This document shows positions 15,611-24,700 of a DNA stretch of 64,000 nt, in pieces (position 1 is the first letter of the stretch; every line of letters starts with the position of its first letter). The stretch is from Enterobacter mori. GTDB taxonomy: Bacteria > Pseudomonadota > Gammaproteobacteria > Enterobacterales > Enterobacteriaceae. The stretch spans positions 2,170,001-2,234,000 of the forward strand of contig NZ_CP104285.1 of assembly GCF_025244905.1 (NCBI RefSeq). The letters are read 5' to 3'. The notes beneath the pieces were generated by a model, which had not been told where the DNA came from, did not search any database, and worked only from the letters and a program-made list of their open reading frames with translations. Position numbers and translations under genes: made by a program.

Positions 15611-17398
15611 ATGGGTCATCCTTCCATTTTTCCGACCGGCGCGACGCTTTATGATCCTGCGCGCGCGTGGAGCGGCTATACCCTTTTCCAGGCCACCGAG
15701 CACGGTGCGGTGCTGGTCGATATGAACGGCGCTGTGGTCCGCGAATGGCCTGAGCTCCACGGCTTCCCCAATAAAATTCTACCGGGCGGGGCGATCCTCG
15801 GACACAGCGGCGAGCGCGATCCGCGCTACGGCATGCAGGATATGCTCGATCTGATCCAGGTTGACTGGGAAGGCAATGTGACATGGTCCTTCGAGCGCTA
15901 TGAGAAAGTGAGTGACCCGGGCAATGAAACCCGCTGGATGGCGCGGGCGCATCACGACTATCAGCGTGCGGGCAATCCGGTTGGCTACTACGCGCCAGGG
16001 CTGGAGCCGCAGGTAGAAGGGGGGAATACGCTGATCCTCGCCCACACCAACCTGGTCAACGAGGCGATATCGGACAAGGTTCTGCTGGATGACACCATTA
16101 TTGAGGTCGACTGGGAGGGAAACGTGGTGTGGGAATGGCGCTGCAGCGATCATTTCGAGGAGCTGGGCTTCGACGATGCGGCGCGCACCGCGCTGTACAA
16201 TAACCCCAACATGCGCGCCAGCGGCGGGGGAATGGGCGACTGGATGCATATCAACTCGATGTCCACGCTGGGGCCGAATAAATGGTATGACGCCGGGGAC
16301 AGCCGCTTCCACCCGGATAACATCATCTGGGATGCCCGCGAGTCCAACATTATCGCCATCATCGATAAGCAGAGCGGCAACATCGTCTGGCAGCTTGGCC
16401 CGGATTACAGCACGCCAGCGCTAAAACACATCGGCTGGATTATCGGCCAGCACCACGCGCACATGATCCCGCAAGGGCTGCCCGGCGCGGGCAATATCCT
16501 TATTTTCGATAACGGTGGCTGGGCCGGATACGGCGCGCCGAACCCGGCCTCGGCGGACGGGGTGAAAAACGCCTGGCGCGACTATTCGCGGATCCTCGAA
16601 ATTAACCCTGTGACGCTGGATATTGAGTGGCGCTACTCGCCGTATGAAGCGGATCTTCCCCAGCCAACCGACTCTTACCGTTTTTATAGCCCCTATATCA
16701 GTAATATGCAGCGCCTCGAAAACGGCAATACCCTGATTAATGAAGGCTCCAACGGGCGTATTTTCGAAGTGACCCGCAATCATGAAATTGTCTGGGAATA
16801 CGTGTCGCCGTTCTGGGGCAAAACGCTCAACAACAACATGGTTTACCGCGCGTACCGCATTCCTTATGCCTGGATCCCGCAGCTTCCTCAGCCGCTGGAA
16901 ACGCCGATAGTCCCTGTAGATGTTCGAACCTTACGCCAGCCGGGCGCGGCGGCGGCTGGCCCGGCGCAAAGCGTGGTGCGGGTCGAAGGGGTGAAGCCCT
17001 ACAGTAAAAGCGCCGATGCGCTGTGCGTAGCGACGGATAACGATACCCTTCGCCGCAGTCCAAAACTGTTCCGCGTGGCGGAAAGCGCGTTTAAAACGGT
17101 GAGTGCGTCGAGCGAGCTGGAAGGCGATAGCCCGATACTGCTGTTTGTCGGGGCGGAGCGCTGCGTGCACTGCCGCAGGCTTTGGCAACTGCTGGCGAAC
17201 GAGAAGATTACTCCGCTGACGGCGCGATTTGATACCCGCTATCTGGACGTTGACCTGAACACGGATCTGGCAAGCCAGCTTGGCGTGCGTGGTCTGCCCA
17301 CGCTGCTGGTGCTCAGGCAGGGCAAGCCTGCCTCGCGTGCGCCTGCGCAGCAATCGGTAGAAAGCGTAAGTGAGTGGTTGAACGGCGTAAGTGAATAA
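15611..17398 (+). CDS. Arylsulfotransferase-like protein fused to a thioredoxin-like domain
   Basis: A 595-residue two-domain protein. Residues about 1-440 look like an arylsulfotransferase (ASST) beta-propeller, with repeated blades containing WEGNVxWxx and the histidine-rich sites expected in the centre: H213 in DWMHINSM and H281/H282/H284 in GQHHAHM. In bacterial ASSTs a histidine accepts the sulfuryl group from an aryl sulfate and passes it to a phenol acceptor. Residues about 500-595 are a thioredoxin fold with CVHC at 518-521 and the cis-Pro region GLPT (P563). No signal peptide is visible, unlike the classical periplasmic ASST, so the protein is probably cytoplasmic. Its gene is the last of the ABC-importer operon, 23 bases after the ATPase. 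Substrate and the need for the redox domain are unknown. Confidence 0.75.
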   Translation: MGHPSIFPTGATLYDPARAWSGYTLFQATEHGAVLVDMNGAVVREWPELHGFPNKILPGGAILGHSGERDPRYGMQDMLDLIQVDWEGNVTWSFERYEKVSDPGNETRWMARAHHDYQRAGNPVGYYAPGLEPQVEGGNTLILAHTNLVNEAISDKVLLDDTIIEVDWEGNVVWEWRCSDHFEELGFDDAARTALYNNPNMRASGGGMGDWMHINSMSTLGPNKWYDAGDSRFHPDNIIWDARESNIIAIIDKQSGNIVWQLGPDYSTPALKHIGWIIGQHHAHMIPQGLPGAGNILIFDNGGWAGYGAPNPASADGVKNAWRDYSRILEINPVTLDIEWRYSPYEADLPQPTDSYRFYSPYISNMQRLENGNTLINEGSNGRIFEVTRNHEIVWEYVSPFWGKTLNNNMVYRAYRIPYAWIPQLPQPLETPIVPVDVRTLRQPGAAAAGPAQSVVRVEGVKPYSKSADALCVATDNDTLRRSPKLFRVAESAFKTVSASSELEGDSPILLFVGAERCVHCRRLWQLLANEKITPLTARFDTRYLDVDLNTDLASQLGVRGLPTLLVLRQGKPASRAPAQQSVESVSEWLNGVSE

Positions 17399-17405
17399 TG
17401 CGATC

Positions 17406-17430
17406 CCCGGGAGAGCGAGCCCCTCCCGGG
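17406..17430. terminator. GC-rich hairpin between convergent ASST and mesD genes
   Basis: Arms CCCGGGAG and CTCCCGGG, with a nine-base loop, sit eight bases after the ASST-thioredoxin stop and ten bases before the mesD stop. The T-tract is weak on both strands, so it may be a bidirectional pause or attenuating structure rather than a strong terminator. Confidence 0.4.
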
Positions 17431-17440
17431 AAGAGCGAGA

Positions 17441-18472
17441 TTATTTTGCCAAAATCTCACGGCGAACGATCTCTGCGCCCGCGCTCAGCGCCTTCAGCTT
17501 GCCGTTGGCAACCTGACGGGAGAGGGGAGCCATTCCGCAGTTGGTGGACGGATAAAGCTTGTCGGCATCGACAAACTGCAGCGCTTTACGCAGCGTGTCG
17601 GCGACTTCCTCCGGCGTTTCGATATGGTTCGTCGCCACGTCAATCGCACCCACCATCACCTTTTTGCCGCGGATCAGCTCCAGCAGATCCATCGGCACGC
17701 GGGAGTTGTGGCACTCCAGGGAAATAATGTCGATGTTTGAGGTCTGCAGCTTAGGGAAGGCCTCTTCGTACTGTCGCCACTCGGAGCCGAGCGTCTTTTT
17801 CCAGTCGGTATTGGCCTTGATGCCGTATCCGTAGCAGATGTGTACCGCGGTTTCGCACTTCAGCCCTTCAACGGCGCGTTCCAGCGCGGCGATACCCCAG
17901 TCGTTCACCTCGTCGAAAAAGACGTTAAAGGCAGGCTCGTCAAACTGGATAATATCGACACCTGCGGCTTCCAGCTCGCGCGCTTCCTGGTTGAGAATTT
18001 TGGCAAATTCCCAGGCCAGCTTCTCGCGGCTTTTATAGTGGGCGTCGTAAAGCGTGTCGATCATCGTCATCGGACCCGGCAGCGCCCATTTGATCGGCTT
18101 GTCGGTGAGCTGGCGCAGGTACTTTGCATCGTCAACAAAAACGGGCTTTTGGCGTGCAACGGCATCCACCACGGTCGGCACGCTCGCATCATAGCGGTTG
18201 CGAATGCGCACCGTCTGGCGATTCTCAAAATCGACGCCGCTCAGATGCTCAATAAAGGTGGTGACGAAGTGCTGGCGGGTCTGCTCGCCGTCGCTGACGA
18301 TATCAATGCCCGCGCGGAGCTGTTCGTCGAGGGATAAACGCAGCGCATCCTGTTTACCCGCCAGTAATTCATCATCCTGAAGTTTCCACGGAGACCACAG
18401 CGTTTCAGGTTGTGCAAGCCAGGTTGGCTTAGGTAAGCTGCCAGCCGTTGATGTCGGGAGCAATGTTTTCAT
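17441..18472 (-). CDS. mesD: Core methionine synthase MesD (MetE C-terminal-like)
   Basis: A 343-residue cobalamin-independent methionine synthase core, related to only the C-terminal half of MetE and lacking the N-terminal folate-docking half. The MetE-type zinc ligands are visible as H211 and C213 (VHICYG) and C312 (STNCGM), with a Glu near 236-253 as the fourth. The N-terminal GSLPKP block and the DEPAF core are also conserved. Members that pair with a DUF1852 protein form the MesD group of folate-independent methionine synthases, which need oxygen and MesX. The gene starts 26 bases after the mesX stop on the same strand, so they are cotranscribed. The methyl donor is not known from sequence. 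Annotated in older records as a generic MetE. Confidence 0.8.
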   Translation of the reverse strand: MKTLLPTSTAGSLPKPTWLAQPETLWSPWKLQDDELLAGKQDALRLSLDEQLRAGIDIVSDGEQTRQHFVTTFIEHLSGVDFENRQTVRIRNRYDASVPTVVDAVARQKPVFVDDAKYLRQLTDKPIKWALPGPMTMIDTLYDAHYKSREKLAWEFAKILNQEARELEAAGVDIIQFDEPAFNVFFDEVNDWGIAALERAVEGLKCETAVHICYGYGIKANTDWKKTLGSEWRQYEEAFPKLQTSNIDIISLECHNSRVPMDLLELIRGKKVMVGAIDVATNHIETPEEVADTLRKALQFVDADKLYPSTNCGMAPLSRQVANGKLKALSAGAEIVRREILAK

Positions 18473-18498
18473 AATAGAAGACCTTTATTATCGGTTAA

Positions 18499-19473
18499 TT
18501 AAAGTGTGAAGTTATGAGACCACTGCTCAAGACGTTGTTTGTAAGGCTTAATAAACTGTTCTTCCGTAAATTTGCCCTGTTGAATCGCTAACTGGCTGCG
18601 CTCTTCGCGGTCATAAACGATTTTCGTTAATGAATGATCCTGCTGATTCAGATCGGGCTGATAGCACTGTCCGGCGGTCGAGTTCGCATTATAAATTTCA
18701 GGGCGGTAAATCTTCTGGAATGTTTCCATGGTGCTGATCGTTCCAATCAGTTCAAGATTCGTATAATCCGCCAGCAAATCACCGGAATAATAAAAGGCAA
18801 AAGGCGCAGCGCTGTTCTCAGGCATGAAATAACGCACCTTCAGGCCCATCTTGCCAAAGTATTGTTCAGTCAGTGATGTACCGTCCGGCTCGTACTCAAT
18901 CCCCAATACCGGGTGCGTGTTGCCCGTACGATGGTAGGTATCTTTGCTGGAGACACTCAGGCAGATCACCGGCGGTTTTTTGAAGTTTTCTCTGTATTCA
19001 GCAGAGCGCGTGAAGTGCTTGAAGATGTTGCCATGCAGTTCACCAAAGTTCTCAGGAATACTAAAGGTGGAACGATCTTTATTATGATCGAGCAGCAATA
19101 CGCTGAAATCATAGTCGCGCACGTAGGATGAGAAGTTATTCCCGACGATACCTTCGATGCGCTCATTGGTTTTTTTATCGACAATAAACGTTTGCAGTAT
19201 TTCAATGGCCGGGAAGCTATTTTCTCCATCGATGTTCATATCAACGGAAATAATTTCAAGCTCAACCGCATAACGATCGGCTTTCGGGTTATCCCAACGC
19301 GCTAATGCATTGAAGCGGTTGTTGATCATCACCAGCGTATTGCGCAGGTTTTCTTGACGTTTTTCGCCTCGCGCCAGGTTGGCAAAATTGGTGGTGGTAC
19401 GCGTATTTTCTGACGGGTTGTAATTTTCATCGAAGCAACTGCGCTTAAGGCTAAATGTAAAAGCGTTACTCAT
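18499..19473 (-). CDS. mesX: DUF1852 protein MesX, partner of MesD
   Basis: A 324-residue protein of the DUF1852 family, the partner required by MesD-type methionine synthases. Family blocks visible are MSNAFTFSLKRSCFDENY at the N-terminus, NTLVMINNRFNALARWDNP, VGNNFSSYVRDYDFSVLLLD, PPVICLSVSSKDTYHRTGNTHPVLGIEY and the C-terminal VYDREERSQLAIQQGK. I set the start at 19473 because the family begins at this Met and an upstream ATG at 19497 has no ribosome binding site. It is the first gene of the mesX-mesD operon. A 13-bp palindrome 45 bp upstream may be the operator. Its biochemical role (possibly making the methyl donor) is not proven. Confidence 0.82.
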   Translation of the reverse strand: MSNAFTFSLKRSCFDENYNPSENTRTTTNFANLARGEKRQENLRNTLVMINNRFNALARWDNPKADRYAVELEIISVDMNIDGENSFPAIEILQTFIVDKKTNERIEGIVGNNFSSYVRDYDFSVLLLDHNKDRSTFSIPENFGELHGNIFKHFTRSAEYRENFKKPPVICLSVSSKDTYHRTGNTHPVLGIEYEPDGTSLTEQYFGKMGLKVRYFMPENSAAPFAFYYSGDLLADYTNLELIGTISTMETFQKIYRPEIYNANSTAGQCYQPDLNQQDHSLTKIVYDREERSQLAIQQGKFTEEQFIKPYKQRLEQWSHNFTL

Positions 19474-19517
19474 TGTGGTTATGCATCCTAAGTTCATGTT
19501 GCCAGGAAGTTATCAAT

Positions 19518-19530
19518 GCATAATTTATGC
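19518..19530. promoter_or_regulatory. 13-bp palindrome upstream of mesX
   Basis: The sequence GCATAA-T-TTATGC is a perfect dyad with 6-bp arms around a single central base, placed 45 bp before the mesX start (19473) and within a likely AT-rich promoter, on the minus strand. It does not resemble the MetJ box (repeats of AGACGTCT), so it points to a different regulator or to chance symmetry in AT-rich DNA. A binding role is inferred. Confidence 0.35.
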
Positions 19531-19644
19531 CTGAGCCAGCGGCAGAGGGGAAGTGACTTAATTTCACTGCAACATGAGGGAACTTCATGAACGGCGCGCT
19601 TCACGTTATACTGCCCAAAATGTCCAATCGGTTTAGAAACAATC

Positions 19645-20184
19645 ATGACAAAACTCACCTTACAAGAGCAGATGCTGAAAGCGGGCTTAGTCAGCAGCAA
19701 GAAAGTGGCGAAAGTGCAGCGCACGGCCAAGAAATCACGCGTTCAGGCGCGTGAGGCCCGCGAAGCGGTCGAAGAGAACAAGAAGGCGCAGATCGAGCGT
19801 GACAAGCTGCTGAGCGAGCAGCAGAAACAGGCGGTACTGGCGAAAGAGTTTAAAGCGCAGGTGAAGCAGTTGATTGAGATGAACCGCATCTCCGTGGCGA
19901 AAGGCAACATTACCTTTAACTTTACCGACGGTACTCTGATTAAAAAGATTGAAGTCGATAAGCAAACGCAGACCCAGCTGATCAATGGCCGTCTGGCGAT
20001 TGCGCGCCTGGTACTCAATGCTAACGGTGACTGTGACTACGCGATCATTCCGGCGGTGGTGGCCGACAAAATTGCCCAACGCGATGCCGACAGCATTGTG
20101 TTGAACAGCGCGCTGAGTCAGGAAGAGCAGGATGAAGACGATCCGTACGCGGACTTCAAAATCCCTGACGATTTGATGTGGTAA
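19645..20184 (+). CDS. yaiL: YaiL-type DUF2058 protein, nucleoid/ribosome-associated
   Basis: A 179-residue DUF2058 protein that resembles E. coli YaiL. It starts with a long lysine- and arginine-rich helix (residues about 1-75, KKVAKVQRTAKKSRVQAREAREAVEENKKAQIERD), predicted to form a coiled coil, followed by a small alpha/beta part (AKGNITFNFTDGTLIKKIEVDKQTQ) and an acidic tail ending in DDLMW. The family has an unclear role, with suggestions of RNA or polynucleotide association. It lies between the mesX operon and a convergent pseudouridine synthase gene, with only seven bases between the two stops. Assigned by overall similarity recalled for YaiL. Confidence 0.75.
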   Translation: MTKLTLQEQMLKAGLVSSKKVAKVQRTAKKSRVQAREAREAVEENKKAQIERDKLLSEQQKQAVLAKEFKAQVKQLIEMNRISVAKGNITFNFTDGTLIKKIEVDKQTQTQLINGRLAIARLVLNANGDCDYAIIPAVVADKIAQRDADSIVLNSALSQEEQDEDDPYADFKIPDDLMW

Positions 20185-20191
20185 ACACTCT

Positions 20192-20878
20192 TTAAAACGG
20201 TGCAGCGTGACGGGCGCTGATTGCCTCTCCGCTCACCGGATGCACAAAATCCAGCCCGCTGGCGTGCAGCATCAGCCGCGGCGTCGCTTCGGCGCCAGGC
20301 CATTCAAGGCCGCCATATAAATCGCAGCCCAAAATAGGGTGACCCAGCTGCTGGCAGTGAATGCGCAGCTGATGGGTTCGCCCCGTTTCCGGCGTGAGCG
20401 CAACCCGCGTCAACGGTAAGCCCGACGCCCGATAAACACGTTCAATCACCCGGTAGCGGGAGCGCGCCGGTTTGCCCGTGACGGCGCAAATCGACATCAG
20501 CGGAAACAGCGCCGGGTCTTTGGCAATCGGCGCGTCAATCACCCCTTCATCGTTTTCAACATGCCCGCAAAGCAGGGCGCTATACACCTTCTTCACGGCA
20601 CGCTGGCTGAACTGATGACAAAGTGCGGCGTTAATCGCTTTATTGCGCGCAATCACCATTAAGCCGGACGTGCCAAAATCAAGGCGATGCACCAGCGTGC
20701 AGCCAGGAAAGTTTTTCACCAGGCGATAATGAACGGAATCAAGGTTTTGCGGATTTTTGCCCGACAGGCTAAGCAGGCCAGAAGGTTTATCGATCAGCAG
20801 CAGATGCTCGTCCTGCCAGAGAATTTCAATCTCATCGAGACAAGGTGGGGCAATAAAGTTATCGACGATTACAGACAT
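20192..20878 (-). CDS. RluA family pseudouridine synthase
   Basis: A 228-residue RNA-modifying enzyme. The RluA catalytic motif HRLDFGTSG is at residues 64-72 with the nucleophilic Asp at D67, and the family blocks VKKVYSALLCG and ETGRTHQLRIHCQQLGHPILGCDLYGG follow. There is no S4 domain, so the protein resembles the compact RluA-like enzymes that modify 23S rRNA or tRNA uridines. The target RNA is not decided by sequence. The gene is read in the same direction as azoR but is separated from it by a terminator, so it has its own promoter or weak readthrough. Confidence 0.88.
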   Translation of the reverse strand: MSVIVDNFIAPPCLDEIEILWQDEHLLLIDKPSGLLSLSGKNPQNLDSVHYRLVKNFPGCTLVHRLDFGTSGLMVIARNKAINAALCHQFSQRAVKKVYSALLCGHVENDEGVIDAPIAKDPALFPLMSICAVTGKPARSRYRVIERVYRASGLPLTRVALTPETGRTHQLRIHCQQLGHPILGCDLYGGLEWPGAEATPRLMLHASGLDFVHPVSGEAISARHAAPF

Positions 20879-20931
20879 CAGGCCGCCCGGCTGGAGAGTG
20901 GGAGCGGATGATAACGAAAAGCGGGGGAAAG

Positions 20932-20960
20932 AAAAACCCTCCCACCTGGCGGTGAGAGGG
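20932..20960 (-). terminator. azoR: Rho-independent terminator of azoR
   Basis: On the minus strand the stem CCCTCTCACC pairs with GGTGGGAGGG around a GCCA loop, with one wobble pair, followed by a run of five T. It lies 8 bases past the azoR stop and 54 bases before the pseudouridine synthase start, so it ends azoR transcription. Confidence 0.75.
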
Positions 20961-20967
20961 GGAATTC

Positions 20968-21723
<756 letters not shown>

Positions 21724-21754
21724 CTATAGCAATCATTAAAAAGAGATTTTACCC

Positions 21755-21768
21755 GGCAGTGCACTGCC
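21755..21768. promoter_or_regulatory. 14-bp perfect palindrome just before hrpA start
   Basis: GGCAGTGCACTGCC reads the same on both strands and sits 10 bp before the hrpA ATG (21779). In the mRNA it can fold as a five-pair stem with a TGCA loop. No Shine-Dalgarno sequence is seen between it and the ATG, so the hairpin may set the efficiency of hrpA translation. It could also be an operator. Role inferred. Confidence 0.45.
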
Positions 21769-21778
21769 CATTAACGCT

Positions 21779-24700
21779 ATGACAGAACAACAAAAATTGA
21801 CCTTCCCGATGCTCCTGCAACACCTTGATTCCCTGATGCTGCGCGATAAGCAGCGCTTTGCCCGCCGTCTGCACGGGGTGAAGAAGGTTAAAAATCCTGA
21901 TGCACAACAGGCCATTTACCAGGAGATGGCGAAAGAGATTGAGCAGGCGGCAGGGAAAGTTGTGCTGCGCGAAGCCGCACGTCCGGCGATTACCTACCCG
22001 GAAAACCTGCCCGTCAGCCAGAAAAAACAGGACATCCTTGAGGCCGTCCGCGACAACCAGGTGGTGATTGTCGCGGGGGAAACCGGTTCGGGTAAAACCA
22101 CCCAGCTGCCGAAAATCTGTATGGAGCTGGGACGCGGCCTTAAAGGGCTGATTGGCCACACCCAGCCGCGTCGCCTGGCGGCGCGTACCGTGGCGAACCG
22201 TATTGCCGAAGAGTTGCAAACGGAGCCGGGCGGCTGCATTGGTTACAAGGTGCGATTCAGCGACCACGTTAGCGATAACACCATGGTCAAGCTGATGACC
22301 GACGGTATTCTGCTGGCGGAAATCCAGCAGGATCGTCTGCTGATGCAGTACGACACCATCATCATTGATGAGGCGCACGAGCGCAGCCTGAATATCGACT
22401 TCCTGCTCGGCTACCTGAAAGAGCTGCTGCCGCGCCGACCGGACCTGAAAATCATCATCACCTCCGCGACCATCGATCCGGAACGCTTCTCAAAGCATTT
22501 TAACAACGCGCCGATTATTGAAGTCTCCGGCCGTACCTATCCGGTGGAAGTGCGCTATCGCCCGATTGTGGAAGAGGCGGACGACACCGAGCGCGACCAG
22601 CTGCAGGCCATTTTTGATGCTGTTGACGAGCTGGGCAACGAAAGCGCGGGCGACATTCTGATCTTTATGAGCGGCGAACGCGAAATCCGTGATACCGCCG
22701 ATGCGCTCAGCAAGCGCGACCTGCGCCACACGGAGATCCTGCCGCTTTACGCACGCCTGTCAAACAGCGAGCAGAACCGCGTGTTCCAGCCGCACGGCGG
22801 ACGACGTATCGTTCTGGCGACCAACGTGGCGGAAACCTCGCTGACCGTGCCGGGCATCAAATACGTGATTGACCCGGGCACGGCGCGCATCAGCCGCTAC
22901 AGCTACCGTACCAAGGTCCAGCGTCTGCCGATTGAGCCGGTCTCTCAGGCATCCGCCAACCAGCGTAAAGGCCGCTGTGGCCGCGTGTCGGAAGGGATCT
23001 GTATTCGTCTTTATTCGGAAGACGATTTCCTGTCGCGCCCGGAATTTACCGACCCGGAAATTCTGCGTACCAACCTGGCGTCCGTTATCCTGCAGATGAC
23101 CGCGCTGGGGCTGGGCGACATCGCGGCGTTCCCGTTTGTGGAGGCGCCGGACAAGCGTAACATTCAGGACGGCGTCCGCCTGCTGGAAGAACTGGGGGCA
23201 ATTACCACCGACGAGCAGGCGACGGTCTACAAGCTGACGCCGCTGGGCCGCCAGCTAAGTCAGCTGCCGGTCGATCCGCGTCTGGCCCGCATGGTGCTGG
23301 AAGCGCAGAAGCACGGCTGCGTGCGCGAGGCGATGATCATCACCTCGGCGCTCTCCATTCAGGACCCGCGCGAGCGCCCGATGGACAAGCAGCAGGCGTC
23401 TGACGAGAAGCACCGTCGCTTCCACGACAAAGAGTCCGATTTCCTCGCTTTCGTGAACATGTGGAACTATCTTGGCGAGCAGCAGAAAGCGCTCTCCTCG
23501 AACCAGTTCCGCCGCCAGTGCCGCGTCGATTTCCTCAACTACCTGCGCGTGCGCGAATGGCAGGATATCTATACCCAGCTGCGCCAGGTGGTGAAAGAGC
23601 TGGGCATTCCTGTTAACAGCGAGCCCGCGGAGTACCGCGAGATTCATATCGCGCTGCTGACCGGCCTGCTGTCTCATATCGGGATGAAAGATGCGGACAA
23701 GCAGGAATTTACCGGCGCGCGAAACGCGCGCTTCTCCATCTTCCCGGGTTCCGGCCTGTTCAAAAAGCCGCCGAAGTGGACCATGGTTGCTGAGCTGGTG
23801 GAAACCAGCCGCCTGTGGGGACGCATTGCCGCGCGTATCGATCCGGAATGGGTGGAGCCGGTGGCTCAGCACCTGCTGAAACGTTCGTACAGCGAACCGC
23901 ACTGGGAGCGCGCGCAGGGCGCGGTAATGGCGACCGAGAAAGTGACCGTCTACGGCCTGCCAGTGGTCGCTGCGCGTAAGGTCAACTACAGCCAGATTGA
24001 CCCTGCGCTCAGCCGCGAGCTGTTTATCCGCCACGCGCTGGTGGAGGGGGACTGGCAGACGCGTCATGCGTTCTTCCGTGAAAACCTGAAGCTGCGCGCC
24101 GAAGTGGAGGAGCTTGAGCACAAGTCTCGCCGTCGCGATATTCTGGTGGACGATGAGGCGCTGTTTGAGTTTTACGACCAGCGCATCAGTCACGATGTTA
24201 TCTCTGCCCGCCATTTCGACAACTGGTGGAAAAAGGCCAGCAAAGAGACGCCGGACTTGCTCAACTTCGAAAAGAGCATGCTGATTAAAGAGGGGGCGGA
24301 GTCGGTCAGCAAGCTCGACTACCCGAACTTCTGGCATCAGGGCAACCTCAAGCTGCGGCTGACCTATCAGTTTGAACCGGGTGCCGATGCGGACGGCGTG
24401 ACCGTTCATATTCCGCTGCCGCTATTAAACCAGGTTGATGAGGGTGGTTTTGAGTGGCAAATTCCTGGCCTGCGTCGCGAGCTGGTGATTTCGCTGATCA
24501 AATCCCTGCCCAAGCCGGTGCGCCGTAACTTTGTGCCCGCGCCGAACTATGCGGAAGCCTTTTTAGGCCGCGTCACGCCGCTGGAGCTGCCGCTGCTGGA
24601 CGCGCTGGAGCGTGAGTTCCGCCGCATGACCGGCACTACCATTGACCGCGACGACTGGAACTGGGATCAGGTGCCCGATCACCTGAAAATCAGCTTCCGC

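Noticed and set aside
17441..18472. Interpretation of the MetE-like gene as a truncated, broken metE
   Set aside because: The length and intact zinc ligands match stand-alone core methionine synthases, and the partner DUF1852 gene is directly linked.
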